Shown: positions 16,962-26,152 of the stretch, one piece after another
Numbering within the stretch: position 1 is the stretch's first letter
How the letters are laid out: each line of letters begins with the position of its first letter
NCBI RefSeq assembly: GCF_001667265.1
Contig: NZ_LZHW01000028.1
Location: forward strand, 1 to 64,000
Source: Mycobacterium sp. ACS4331
GTDB lineage: Bacteria > Actinomycetota > Actinomycetes > Mycobacteriales > Mycobacteriaceae
Direction: 5' to 3'
Length of the DNA: 64,000 nucleotides
Translations under genes and position numbers: made by a program
The notes under the pieces: model-generated
What the model was told of the DNA's origin: nothing
The model's database searches: none
Seen by the model: only the letters and a program-made list of their open reading frames with translations

Positions 16962-18272
16962 TTACCCGCCGAACAGCAGATACAGCCCGGTGAACGTGTA
17001 AGCCACCATCACCAGCATCATCGCCAGCTGCCCAGTGAGCTGGTGTCCCTTGGGCAGCAGCCGCAGTGCGGCGTCGTGGGCCGCCATGACCCCCGCCATG
17101 TGTCCGGCCACCACGCAGCCGACTTTGACCGTGGCCAACACCCCGGGATGCGCCGAGAGCACGTAGTGCACGTCGGCGTGGCCCAGACCCAGCAGGTTCC
17201 AGCCGTGCCCCAGGGGATCGGCCAACCGGATCACCGCGGCCTGACCGCGTTCCACCAGATAGGTGAGGTAGTGCGCCAGCACGTAGCCGATGACGATCGG
17301 GATCAACGAGTGGGCGAGTTGGCCGGGCAGCGCGCGCCGCCGAACACGGTCGAGGCCGCCGGTCGCGCGGGCCGCCAAGGAGAAGGTCACCGCGACCGTG
17401 GCGATGAACGCTGCGAGTCCCAGCGTCCGTAACGGGGTCGCAGCCCAGGCGGGGTTGGCGTCGATGACATCGCGCCACGCGGGCGTGGCCGAGAAGCTGT
17501 CGAAGGCGGTCGATCCGAGCAGCACCGCCAGCATCGTCACCGTGCCCGGGCGCACCGGCAGCGACGGCAGGTGGTCGAACGGATTACCCACCACCAGCGC
17601 CCCCGCAGGGTTTCGCCGAAGGGGAGACAGTCGCGACGCCACCATGCTGTACGCCTCGAACGGATCGGCGCGGGCGAACCACGTCCTGCCGAATCCCGCT
17701 GCACCGCAGACCATCACGAGGACGTAGACGAGCAGCCAGATCTTGATCGCGGTCACCGAACCCGGTTCGGGGCTGGCCAGTTCGAGCCAGACGAAGGCGA
17801 ACAGGCCCAGCGCAGCAGGGAAGAAGCCCCACGTACCCGGGTAGGTCCATCGCGCCGGGCGACGCCCGGCGCCGGAGAGGTCCCAGACGGTGCGCACCGG
17901 TGAGATGACTCGCCACACCGGTCCGGTCAGCACCGACACCGCCACCAGACCCACCCACAGCAGCACGTAGAAGGCTCCGGGCAGCACGTTGCGGTCGTCC
18001 TGCGGCCCGGCGAATGCGCCCCAGACCACCCACACCGTGAACGCCAAGGACAGCACCGCGGCCGCCCCACGCACCCCACGCGAGTCGACGATCCTGGTGA
18101 CCACGGCGGGCAACGGGCGCCCGGGCGCGTCCGGATCGAACTTCGGCCGGCGCCAGGCCAGTGCCACGACCGCGAACGTCGCGGTCAACGCCCAGGCCGC
18201 ACCGATCAGGGCATAGGTCAGCGGGATCGGAAGGTCGGTGGAGCCACCGAGCCCGTGCGCCAGCAGCGTCAC
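16962..18272 (-). CDS. Polytopic membrane protein, last gene of cupredoxin operon
   Basis: 436 residues from the GTG at 18272, which overlaps the lipoprotein stop by four bases (GTGA); upstream codons in this frame only shadow the lipoprotein gene. About 9-11 hydrophobic helices. A short conserved-looking N-terminus LLAHGLGGSTDLPIPL precedes helix 1. Histidines occur in or near helices (HSLIP, HYLTYL, DVHYVLSAHPG, GHMAGVMAAHDAA), giving a potential metal site close to the membrane. Proteins of this type are sometimes annotated as fenitrothion hydrolase in actinobacteria by similarity to FedA/FedB; that is from memory and weak. No transporter motif is seen. Function unknown. Confidence 0.72.
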   Translation of the reverse strand: MTLLAHGLGGSTDLPIPLTYALIGAAWALTATFAVVALAWRRPKFDPDAPGRPLPAVVTRIVDSRGVRGAAAVLSLAFTVWVVWGAFAGPQDDRNVLPGAFYVLLWVGLVAVSVLTGPVWRVISPVRTVWDLSGAGRRPARWTYPGTWGFFPAALGLFAFVWLELASPEPGSVTAIKIWLLVYVLVMVCGAAGFGRTWFARADPFEAYSMVASRLSPLRRNPAGALVVGNPFDHLPSLPVRPGTVTMLAVLLGSTAFDSFSATPAWRDVIDANPAWAATPLRTLGLAAFIATVAVTFSLAARATGGLDRVRRRALPGQLAHSLIPIVIGYVLAHYLTYLVERGQAAVIRLADPLGHGWNLLGLGHADVHYVLSAHPGVLATVKVGCVVAGHMAGVMAAHDAALRLLPKGHQLTGQLAMMLVMVAYTFTGLYLLFGG

Positions 18273-18640
18273 GGGCGGACGTCGATGACGGCCACGGTGC
18301 GGTGCAGATGGTGCAGTTCTACCTCCACCCGTCCCGGCACCTCCACGGTGAACTCGAAGTGCTGGTCCGGACCGACGGCCACGTCGAAGGTGCGCTCGGG
18401 CACGGCGTGCACGTGCAGTTCGTCGGCGGCGTCGCTGTCGACCGTGAACGTGATGGGCTCCCCCACGGTGGCCGAAAGCCGCTGATTGACGGGAGTGACC
18501 GTGCCGCCCGCGATCGTGACCTGCACCGCGGCGTTGCGATGTTCGGTCGAGGCACTGGTCGGTGCGGGCTCGGTGGATGTGGTGCCGCATGCTGCCAGCA
18601 TCACGATGCACAGCGCACCCAGCGCGCCACGAATCACCAT
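18269..18640 (-). CDS. Small lipoprotein with cupredoxin-like domain
   Basis: 123 residues. The signal ends in a lipobox (IVMLAAC, Cys18), predicting a lipid-anchored extracytoplasmic protein. After a Thr/Ser/Pro linker comes a roughly 85-residue all-beta domain resembling cupredoxins (ITFTVDSDAADELHVHAVPER, then [19 protein letters not shown]). Candidate metal ligands are the HVH and HHLH histidines. There is no second Cys, so a classical blue-copper site is absent. It overlaps the 54-residue gene by 7 bp and the downstream membrane gene by 4 bp, so all are co-translated. Copper or other metal handling at the membrane surface is an inference. Confidence 0.72.
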   Translation of the reverse strand: MVIRGALGALCIVMLAACGTTSTEPAPTSASTEHRNAAVQVTIAGGTVTPVNQRLSATVGEPITFTVDSDAADELHVHAVPERTFDVAVGPDQHFEFTVEVPGRVEVELHHLHRTVAVIDVRP

Positions 18641-18798
18641 GAATTCTCGTCGGTTTCATCGGGGCCGGGATTGGGGTCGGAGTTGGCCCCGGAGCGCCGG
18701 TCGCGCAGCGCGATGAACAGCACCACGCCGACGACCACCACGGCGGGCGCCAGCGCCGGCAGGGCCAGCAGCAGCGTGTGGTCAGCCAGAATCGTCAC
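18634..18798 (-). CDS. 54-residue single-pass membrane protein
   Basis: Short gene with a GTG start at 18798 overlapping the upstream 614-residue gene by four bases (GTGA), and a TGA stop inside the start of the lipoprotein gene. The product has a 10-residue N-terminus, one hydrophobic helix (LLLALPALAPAVVVVGVVLFIAL), a basic RDRR stop-transfer and an acidic Asp/Asn/Pro-rich tail, which suggests the tail is cytoplasmic. The exact double overlap with both neighbours is strong evidence that it is real. It resembles the small accessory subunits of membrane complexes. Confidence 0.7.
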   Translation of the reverse strand: MTILADHTLLLALPALAPAVVVVGVVLFIALRDRRSGANSDPNPGPDETDENSW

Positions 18799-20639
18799 GT
18801 TCGCGGCAACACCTCTGGTCGCGGCGCCTGCAGACGCGCCGGGGCCGGATCACCGCGATTGATGCGGCCCGCACCCCAGCTCAGCGCCGCGATGAGCGCC
18901 AGGGTGCACACCAGCACCACCAATGAGGCGGCGCTGAACAACCAGGACGGGTGGTCGAAGTTGCGTTCCCGCTGCAGGATGGTGATCTCGGGGACGAAGT
19001 CGCGACTGAAAACCGATTCCGCCGGTATCCCCTCGGCGCCGATCCCCGGGTCGGCCGGCAGATAGATCGGCACGCCCGCCATGGTGGCACCGTCCTGCAC
19101 GCGCAGCAGGGTCTTCCATGTCCCCCACACCGGGATGGGCTGCGTCGAACGGTAGTGACCGTCCCCGACACGCTCCAGCTTGTCGATCACCAGGCCGCGG
19201 TTGTTGGCCAGGCCGCCCTGCCAGGACAGGATCGTCACCCATTCGGGGTCGTCCCCGATCAGGTCCGGTGGCGTGATCCGCACGTCGGCGGACACCATCC
19301 GCTGGCCCGGCTCGGCCGGCAGTTCGGTCAAAGTGAACGCGGCAGAGGCATTTTCGGGCACCTCGGTGCGCAGGCCGCTGGCCACCGCGCCGCCGATGGC
19401 CAGCACGGCCAGCAGCACGCACGCGATGCCGACCGCGGGGCGCGGAAGCCGTTCACCCGTCAACACTTTCGCGAGAAGAGCGCCGCAGGTTCCCATGAAC
19501 ACCGCGACCGGCACCGCCATCGCCACCGCTTCGGGCCACATGCTCACCGACCACGGATAGTGATACACCGTGGCGATCCAGAAGGACTCCAGCCACAGCC
19601 CCACCGTGCCCACCGCAACGCCGGCGACCGCACCGAAGGCGATGCGCCGCTTGAGCAGTGGTGTGAGCGCGACGAGTTCGACGACGATCGCCGGCCCCAG
19701 GTACAGCGGGAACCAGTTGATCGGCGCACCGAGCACCGGTCCCACCACCAGAGCCACGGCACCACGCAGCAGCACCGACAGCAGCGCGGCGGCGATCGCG
19801 GCACCCGGTCCGAGAACGATGCGCGCGGCAACCAGTGCCAGCGCGGCCGCGCCGGCGATCATCATGGGCTGCAGCACCAGGCGGAACTGCTCGACACCGA
19901 AGTCGTACTCGATCTGGTAGACCGACAGGCCCACCACCAGGCCGCCGAACGACAGGTACCGCATGAAGGTGATGCCGCGCCCATCCTGTGGCGCGTCGTC
20001 GCCCAGGTCGTCGCGCATCGCCCGGCGCCCCTCGTATTCGAGGAAGAGCACCGCGATCAACGACAGACCGGCGCCGCCGATCAGCATCAGATGCGTCGGC
20101 CCCCAGAGGGTGACGTCCTGCCCGAAGATCCGGTGCCAGATGTCGTCGAGCGGAAAGCCGATCAGCGCGTACAGACCGCACACGGTCATCAGCACCCCAC
20201 CGACCGGCGCATACCAGGTGCGGGTGATGCGCACCGCGGAGGCACCGGGCTTGTCATAGGGCAGGACCACCGCCGACAGCCCGGCGATGAACAGCATGAA
20301 CAACCCGACGAGAATGAAGTAGTGCGCCGGGTTGGCCAGGGGACCGGAGTCCCGGCCGTTGCCGATGTGCAGGCTGACGTCCCAGATGAAGCCGAACAGC
20401 GCGCAGATCAGCGTCGCGGTGAACAGCACGATCTGCAGTGCCACCCACGGTGGCCGTTTGAATCGTCGCCCCAAACGTTCCGCCAGGGTGTTCAACCACG
20501 TGATGCGGCGTTGGCGGTGCTGCCATCCGATCAGAAGCAGGATCGCGGTGACGACGGCGGCGGCGACCGACAGTCCGATCACCTGGTCAAGCGCGGCCCC
20601 CCCGCCCTCCGTGGTCGCGGCCCGGAGTGTGATGTTCAT
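18795..20639 (-). CDS. Large polytopic membrane protein with extracytoplasmic YtkA/FixH-like domain
   Basis: 614 residues, first gene of a four-gene operon. The first about 400 residues hold 11-12 hydrophobic helices; loops include WDVSLHIGNGRDSGPLANPAHY and DDIWHRIFGQDVTLWGPTHLM, which carry His residues near the membrane face. Residues about 420-570 are extracytoplasmic and beta-rich (ADVRITPPD, WVTILSWQGG, HYRSTQPIPVWGTWKTLLRVQDG), a pattern like YtkA/FixH and CopC-type domains. A final helix (about 575-597) and a basic tail end the protein. No known transporter family is recognised. Combined with the cupredoxin lipoprotein, it suggests a membrane metal or redox complex. Confidence 0.72.
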   Translation of the reverse strand: MNITLRAATTEGGGAALDQVIGLSVAAAVVTAILLLIGWQHRQRRITWLNTLAERLGRRFKRPPWVALQIVLFTATLICALFGFIWDVSLHIGNGRDSGPLANPAHYFILVGLFMLFIAGLSAVVLPYDKPGASAVRITRTWYAPVGGVLMTVCGLYALIGFPLDDIWHRIFGQDVTLWGPTHLMLIGGAGLSLIAVLFLEYEGRRAMRDDLGDDAPQDGRGITFMRYLSFGGLVVGLSVYQIEYDFGVEQFRLVLQPMMIAGAAALALVAARIVLGPGAAIAAALLSVLLRGAVALVVGPVLGAPINWFPLYLGPAIVVELVALTPLLKRRIAFGAVAGVAVGTVGLWLESFWIATVYHYPWSVSMWPEAVAMAVPVAVFMGTCGALLAKVLTGERLPRPAVGIACVLLAVLAIGGAVASGLRTEVPENASAAFTLTELPAEPGQRMVSADVRITPPDLIGDDPEWVTILSWQGGLANNRGLVIDKLERVGDGHYRSTQPIPVWGTWKTLLRVQDGATMAGVPIYLPADPGIGAEGIPAESVFSRDFVPEITILQRERNFDHPSWLFSAASLVVLVCTLALIAALSWGAGRINRGDPAPARLQAPRPEVLPRT

Positions 20640-20769
20640 AACCCGAGTATGGAGGTGTCGGTCCGCGTTTCTGGCAGGTTCGCCACAATCTGCTCACATC
20701 GCCGGTATACCGTTGACGCAGGCGACAATTCGCGTCGCCGAGGCGGAGCCCACGCAGGCGGGCGTGCGG

Positions 20770-21195
20770 TCATGACGCCGCGGGAGTCGTCTCCCGACGA
20801 AGAATCCGCAGAGCCGCGTCCACCGATCCGGCCGTGCGAATCACACCCTTGGGATCACACACCCGCAGCGTGCGCCGCACCGCCGCGCTGGCGACCACAC
20901 CGCATTCCGTCCGATGCAGCTCGAGATCGCCGTACAGTGCGGCCAACATCGAACCAGCTTGAACTCCAAGGAATTTCACTTCCCCCAAGTCGATGACCAG
21001 GCGCCTGTTCGGCCGCCCGGCGCGGCGGATGCACTGTTCGAAAGCGATCACATTCGCCGCGTCGATCTCGCCCGTCGCGGACACGGCGACGGTGTCGGTG
21101 TCACAGTCGCGCGTGGACAGGCGTGCGGTGCGGCATTGAATCGGCTCCGCTGTGCCCATGTATTCCGCGGCGTCCACGGATGTGGTGACAGTCAT
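20770..21195 (-). CDS. STAS-domain (anti-sigma factor antagonist-like) protein
   Basis: 141 residues from the ATG at 21195, which has a GGGGG site; an ATG four codons earlier is possible. A single STAS domain: VAVSATGEIDAANVIAFEQCIRRA, then RLVIDLGEVKFLGVQAGSML. STAS antagonists are normally phosphorylated on Ser/Thr in a D-S/T-S/T-G loop. Here the loop reads LGVQAG, so the phosphorylatable residue is missing at the usual site. It may act as a constitutive partner binder or sense a ligand. It is monocistronic with no adjacent sigma or anti-sigma gene. Confidence 0.78.
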   Translation of the reverse strand: MTVTTSVDAAEYMGTAEPIQCRTARLSTRDCDTDTVAVSATGEIDAANVIAFEQCIRRAGRPNRRLVIDLGEVKFLGVQAGSMLAALYGDLELHRTECGVVASAAVRRTLRVCDPKGVIRTAGSVDAALRILRRETTPAAS

Positions 21196-21471
21196 GATGG
21201 CCCCCATCAGTCGATGAAAATTCGTCCTGTGGATTCGCCAGGGGCAGGCAATTGCGACCCCACTAGCCGTCTCGATGCAGCTGACGCTTCCGATCGGCTG
21301 TTGCACTCAACCTGTTCTCCAGGCTAGCGCAGTCGGTGCCGCATGGCGAGGGCTCGAGGTTTCCCGGAGGTCAAAAGGGGGCACGTTCGGCGTGGTGCGC
21401 GGCAACGTCGCCGAGTCGCTACCGTGACGAGCGCGCCGTGCGAAGGTCTACTTGGAAGTGGGTGAGCCCGG

Positions 21472-23616
21472 TTGGACAAGTCGACGACAGCAGTCTCCTC
21501 GACAGTCACCGAGATATGGCCAGGTAAGGCCTATCCTCTCGGGGCGACATATGACGGGTCGGGGACCAACTTCGCGGTGTTCAGCGAGGTCGCCGAGCGG
21601 GTCGAACTGTGCCTCTTCGATGCCGACGGCACCGAGACCCGGGTGCCCCTCCCCGAAGTCGACGGCTTCGTCTGGCACGGCTTCCTGCCGGGCATCGAAC
21701 CAGGTCAGCGCTACGGTTATCGCGTCCACGGCCCCTATGACCCCGGCGAAGGACACCGCTGCAACCCGAACAAGCTGCTGCTCGATCCGTATTCGAAGGC
21801 CATCGACGGCACCTTCGACTGGAATCAGTCGCTGTTCGGGTACGACTTCGGCGATCCCGACAGCCGCAACGACGACGACTCCGCGGCGAGTATGCCGAAG
21901 TCGGTGGTGATCAATCCCTATTTCGACTGGGGCAATGACCGCCCGCCGCAGCGCGAGTACGCCGATTCGGTGATCTATGAGGCGCACGTCAAGGGCCTGA
22001 CCGAGACACACCCCGACATCCCCGCCCAGAGCCGCGGCACGTACGCGGCCATCGCCCACCCCGCGATCATCGACCACCTGCAGGCGTTGGGCGTCACCGC
22101 CATCGAACTGATGCCGGTGCACCATTTCGCGAACGATTCCACGCTGATCGACAAGGGACTGTCGAACTACTGGGGTTACAACACCATCGGGTTCCTCGCC
22201 CCCGACGCCAAGTACTCCTCCAGCGCGACACCCGGGGGGCAGGTGCAGGAGTTCAAGGCCATGGTGCGCACCCTGCACGAGGCGGGCATCGAGGTGATCC
22301 TCGACGTCGTCTACAACCACACCGCCGAGGGCAACCACCTCGGACCGACGCTCTCGATGCGGGGCATCGACAACGCGGCCTACTACCGCCTGGTCGATGA
22401 TGACAAGCGCTACTACATGGACTACACGGGCACGGGCAACAGCCTCAACGTCGGTCATCCGCATTCCCTGCAGCTCATCATGGACTCGTTGCGCTACTGG
22501 GTCACCGAGATGCACGTCGACGGATTCCGGTTCGACCTGGCCTCGACGCTGGCCCGCGAGTTCTACGACGTGGACCGCTTGAGCACCTTCTTCGAACTCG
22601 TGCAACAGGATCCGACCGTCAGCCAGGTGAAGCTGATCGCCGAACCGTGGGACGTCGGTCCGGGCGGATACCAGGTGGGGAACTTCCCGCCGCAGTGGAC
22701 CGAGTGGAACGGCAAGTACCGCGACACGGTCCGCGACTTCTGGCGCGGCGAGGCGGCCAGCCTCGGCGAATTCGCCTCCCGCCTGACCGGATCCGCGGAC
22801 CTCTACGAACACACCGCGCGCCGGCCCGTGGCCTCGATCAACTTCGTCACGGCCCACGACGGATTCACGCTGCGGGACCTGGTGTCCTACAACGAGAAAC
22901 ACAACGAGGCCAACGGCGAGGACAACAACGACGGCGAGTCCCACAACCGGTCGTGGAACTGCGGGGTGGAGGGGCCGACCGACGACAAGGACATCCTCGA
23001 CCTGCGGGCCCGTCAGCAGCGCAACTTCCTGACCACACTGCTGTTGTCGCAGGGCGTGCCGATGATCAGCCACGGTGACGAACTCGGCCGCACCCAGGAC
23101 GGCAACAACAACGGGTACTGCCAGGACAACCCGTTGACATGGGTGGACTGGTCCGAACCGGACGAGGATCTGCTCGCGTTCACGGCGAAGGTCGCGAACC
23201 TGCGCGCCGAGCACCCGGTGTTCCGCCGCCGCCGCTTCTTCACCGGTCGCCCGGTGCGCCGGCGTGGCGCCAAGGGTCTGCCCGACATCTCGTGGTTCCG
23301 GCCGGACGGTTCGGAGATGGATGACGAGGACTGGGATTCCGGCTTCGGCAAGTCCGTCGCCGTGTACCTCAACGGACAGGGCATTCCGGATCTGGACCCG
23401 CGCGGCCACCGCGTCGTCGACGACTCGTTTGTGCTGTGCTTCAACGCGCATCACGAACCCATCGACTTCACGTTGCCGCCCAGGGAGTTCGGCGCACAGT
23501 GGACCGTGGTGATCGACACCGCGACTCCGGAGAACGGGCACGGGGAGGACGTGGTGGCCGCGGGCGCCACGGTCAAGGTCGAGGGCCGCGCGCTGGTGGT
23601 GCTGCAGGCGGCCTGA
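21472..23616 (+). CDS. glgX: Glycogen debranching enzyme GlgX/TreX
   Basis: 714 residues, the normal length for isoamylase-type debranching enzymes, which hydrolyse alpha-1,6 branches of glycogen. An N-terminal CBM48/E-set domain (GATYDGSGTNFAVFSEVAERVELCLF) precedes a GH13 barrel. Catalytic residues: nucleophile Asp in DGFRFDLAS (near 353), acid/base Glu in LIAEPWD (near 390) and the third carboxylate in AHDGFTLRDLVSY (near 463). The start is taken as TTG at 21472, preceded by a weak GGAAG about 16 bases upstream; a later start would lose only disordered residues. It stands alone here, away from treY/treZ. It provides linear maltodextrins to the trehalose/maltose-phosphate pathways. Confidence 0.93.
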   Translation: MDKSTTAVSSTVTEIWPGKAYPLGATYDGSGTNFAVFSEVAERVELCLFDADGTETRVPLPEVDGFVWHGFLPGIEPGQRYGYRVHGPYDPGEGHRCNPNKLLLDPYSKAIDGTFDWNQSLFGYDFGDPDSRNDDDSAASMPKSVVINPYFDWGNDRPPQREYADSVIYEAHVKGLTETHPDIPAQSRGTYAAIAHPAIIDHLQALGVTAIELMPVHHFANDSTLIDKGLSNYWGYNTIGFLAPDAKYSSSATPGGQVQEFKAMVRTLHEAGIEVILDVVYNHTAEGNHLGPTLSMRGIDNAAYYRLVDDDKRYYMDYTGTGNSLNVGHPHSLQLIMDSLRYWVTEMHVDGFRFDLASTLAREFYDVDRLSTFFELVQQDPTVSQVKLIAEPWDVGPGGYQVGNFPPQWTEWNGKYRDTVRDFWRGEAASLGEFASRLTGSADLYEHTARRPVASINFVTAHDGFTLRDLVSYNEKHNEANGEDNNDGESHNRSWNCGVEGPTDDKDILDLRARQQRNFLTTLLLSQGVPMISHGDELGRTQDGNNNGYCQDNPLTWVDWSEPDEDLLAFTAKVANLRAEHPVFRRRRFFTGRPVRRRGAKGLPDISWFRPDGSEMDDEDWDSGFGKSVAVYLNGQGIPDLDPRGHRVVDDSFVLCFNAHHEPIDFTLPPREFGAQWTVVIDTATPENGHGEDVVAAGATVKVEGRALVVLQAA

Positions 23617-23628
23617 CCCAGCCCGTCC

Positions 23629-23694
23629 GCGTCGAATGTGCGGCCTTCCGGTGATTTCTGAGCGTTTCGCCACGGAATCCTGCACATTCGACGC
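23629..23694. repeat. Intergenic inverted repeat, 13-bp arms
   Basis: GCGTCGAATGTGC (23629-23641) is matched by its exact reverse complement at 23682-23694, with a 40-base spacer whose ends can also partly pair. It fills the gap between glgX and the DUF2834 gene. It has no T-run. It may terminate glgX transcription or be one copy of a dispersed palindromic element. Confidence 0.6.
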
Positions 23695-23706
23695 AACCTG
23701 TGAGGC

Positions 23707-24141
23707 ATGTCGACATCCCGCAAGACGCTGTGCGCCCTCTACGGCGTGATCGCCGTTGCCGCCCTGATCGCGACCTGGAGCCAGAACATCGCCTATCTGG
23801 AGGCCAACCCGCTGCGGTTCCTCACGAACTTCTTCGGGGACACCAGGGCCAACGAGGCCTCGCAGTCGATCACCGTCGACATCGTGCTGCTGTTCCTGGC
23901 CGCCGCGATCTTCATGGTGATCGAGGCACGCAAGCACGACATCGCCCTGGTGTGGCTCTACATCGTCGGCGGCATGCTCATCGCGATCAGCGTGACGTTC
24001 CCGCTGTTCCTCATCGCCCGGGAGCGCAGGCTGGCCGCCAAGGGGGACGTCAACCCCGCGCTGCCGGTCCTCGACAGGGCCCTGTTGGCGGTGTTCACGG
24101 TGTTCGCGGCCGTCGCGGTGGTGTGGGTGGACATCGCGTGA
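23707..24141 (+). CDS. DUF2834 membrane protein
   Basis: 144 residues with four predicted helices: CALYGVIAVAALIATWS, ITVDIVLLFLAAAIFMVI, LVWLYIVGGMLIAISVTFPLFLIA and RALLAVFTVFAAVAVVWV. The pattern, including the NPLRFLTNFF segment between helices 1 and 2 and an acidic/basic turn after helix 2, fits DUF2834. Function unknown. It starts 13 bp after the inverted repeat, so it probably has its own expression. Confidence 0.78.
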   Translation: MSTSRKTLCALYGVIAVAALIATWSQNIAYLEANPLRFLTNFFGDTRANEASQSITVDIVLLFLAAAIFMVIEARKHDIALVWLYIVGGMLIAISVTFPLFLIARERRLAAKGDVNPALPVLDRALLAVFTVFAAVAVVWVDIA

Positions 24142-24207
24142 CCAGCCCGCAGTAGACACTTTACGAAGTCTGTTCACAGATGATGCGCCGTCCACTAACC
24201 TCGGCTG

Positions 24208-26136
24208 ATGCGTAACCCGCACGCCGGCGTCCCGTTCGACACCCCCGACGCGGAAATCGCGGCTGCGCTCCACGACGTGTCGATTCCGACACTCCTGCTG
24301 TCGTGCGTACACATGACCGGCGATCCCAGCCTGCTCGACGGGCCCCTGCACCCGGCGGGGTTGTTCCTCAACGAGGTGCAGGGCTACATGTCGGAGGAGG
24401 ACAAGGCCGCCGCACGGGCGCTGGCGCTCGACGTGATCCGCGACTACCGCGACCGTGGCTGCCCTGAACCCGACCCCGTCGACCCGGCACTGCTCAAACG
24501 CATGATGGAGTGGCTTGTCTGCGCTGAGGTCCCCGACGAGTACGTGCCGATGATGCTCGAGGAGATGGAACTCGACGGCCGTGACGCGCGTGCGACCGGC
24601 TTCGAGTCGGATGCCCAGGTGCGCGCCGACTTCCCGGTGCTGGTCGTGGGCTGCGGCCAGTCTGGCCTGCTGGCCGCGATCCGGCTTCGCGAGGCGGGTA
24701 TCCCGTTCACGGTGATCGAGAAGAACGCCGGTGTCGGGGGAACGTGGTGGGAGAACACCTATCCCGGTGCCCGCGTCGACGTCGGAAACCACTTCTACTG
24801 CTACAGCTTCGAACCCGATGACCACTGGACCGAGTTCTTCGCCCAGCAGCCCGAACTGCAGGCCTACTTCCAGGGCGTGATGGAACGCCACGGGATCACC
24901 GAGCACGTCCGGTTCAGCACCACGGTGCACAGCGCCACCTGGGACGAGACGACGAGCACGTGGTCGGTGCTCACCAGCGCGGCCGACGGCTCCGTCGAGA
25001 CGTTGCGCGCCCGGGCCGTGATCAGCGCCGTCGGCCAGCTCAACACTCCGCACATCCCTGAATTCCGCGGCGCCGAGGGGTTTTCCGGCCCCGCCTTCCA
25101 CACCGCCCGCTGGCGGCACGACGTCGACCTGACCGGCAAGCACGTCGCCCTGATCGGCGCAGGCGCGACCGGCTTCCAGGTGGCCCCGGCGATCGCCGAG
25201 GAGGTCAAGAGCCTCACGGTCTTTCAGCGCACCGCGCAGTGGATGTTCCCCAATCCGAACTACCACGCCGCCGTCGGTCCCGGCGTGCGATGGGCACTGC
25301 GGCACCTGCCGTTCTACGGCCGGTGGTACCGCTTCCTGATCTTCTGGCCCGGCTGTGACACCGGGCTGGCCGCGGCCAAGGTCGACCCCGACTGGCCAGA
25401 CCAGCAGCGCGCGGTCAGCGCGGCCAACGATCTTGCCCGGATGATGTTCACCGAGTGGATCACCAGTCAGGTCGGAGACGACCCCGACCTGCTGGACAAG
25501 GTCATCCCCGACTATCCCGCGACCGGCAAACGGACGCTGCAGGACAACGGCAGCTGGTTGCGCACCCTCAGGCGTGACAATGTCGAGTTGGTGCGCACTC
25601 CGATCGACCACATCGAGCCCGATGCCGTGGTCACCTCCGACGGCGTCGCCCACCCCGCCGAGATCCTGGTGTACGCGACCGGTTTCCGCGTCAACGACAT
25701 GGTGTCGTCGATGAAGGTCTACGGCCGCGGTGGGGTGGAACTGCAGGACGCGTGGGCCGGCCGCCCCGCCGCCCACCTGGGAATCACCATCCCCGGCTTC
25801 CCCAACTTCTTCTGCCTCTACGGTCCCGGCACCAATCTGGCCAGCGGCGGCAGCCTGATCTTCCACTCCGAGTGCGAGGTTCGCTACATCATGGGCTGCC
25901 TGGACCACCTCCTGGCGACCGGTCAGCACGCGATGGAACCGCGTCAGGAGAGCTGTGACGACTGGTACGCGCGCTCCCAGGCCGAACTGGCGACCCTGGT
26001 CTGGTCGCAGCCCAGCGTCAAGCACAGCTTCTACAAGGACGATGCCGGACTCGTCCATTCGCTGAGTCCCTGGCGGCTCGTCGACTACTGGACATGGACG
26101 CGCCGGCCCGACCCAGAGGACTTCGTGTTCTCCTGA
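24208..26136 (+). CDS. Flavin-dependent Baeyer-Villiger monooxygenase
   Basis: 642 residues, about 120 longer at the N-terminus than classical cyclohexanone monooxygenases, as in the extended 4-hydroxyacetophenone monooxygenase type. FAD motif VVGCGQSGLLAA near residue 147; NADPH motif LIGAGATGFQVAP near 315; the BVMO fingerprint FSGPAFHTARWRHD lies between them. It inserts oxygen next to a ketone, using NADPH and O2. The alcohol dehydrogenase gene 16 bp downstream would supply the ketone from an alcohol, suggesting a two-step alcohol to ester route. The substrate is unknown. Confidence 0.9.
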   Translation: MRNPHAGVPFDTPDAEIAAALHDVSIPTLLLSCVHMTGDPSLLDGPLHPAGLFLNEVQGYMSEEDKAAARALALDVIRDYRDRGCPEPDPVDPALLKRMMEWLVCAEVPDEYVPMMLEEMELDGRDARATGFESDAQVRADFPVLVVGCGQSGLLAAIRLREAGIPFTVIEKNAGVGGTWWENTYPGARVDVGNHFYCYSFEPDDHWTEFFAQQPELQAYFQGVMERHGITEHVRFSTTVHSATWDETTSTWSVLTSAADGSVETLRARAVISAVGQLNTPHIPEFRGAEGFSGPAFHTARWRHDVDLTGKHVALIGAGATGFQVAPAIAEEVKSLTVFQRTAQWMFPNPNYHAAVGPGVRWALRHLPFYGRWYRFLIFWPGCDTGLAAAKVDPDWPDQQRAVSAANDLARMMFTEWITSQVGDDPDLLDKVIPDYPATGKRTLQDNGSWLRTLRRDNVELVRTPIDHIEPDAVVTSDGVAHPAEILVYATGFRVNDMVSSMKVYGRGGVELQDAWAGRPAAHLGITIPGFPNFFCLYGPGTNLASGGSLIFHSECEVRYIMGCLDHLLATGQHAMEPRQESCDDWYARSQAELATLVWSQPSVKHSFYKDDAGLVHSLSPWRLVDYWTWTRRPDPEDFVFS

Positions 26137-26152
26137 CCAGCAAGGAATGTGA

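Noticed and set aside
18951..20996. 681-codon open frame on the plus strand
   Set aside because: Antisense to the 614-residue membrane protein and running past its start; His/Gln/Arg-rich translation with no family resemblance.
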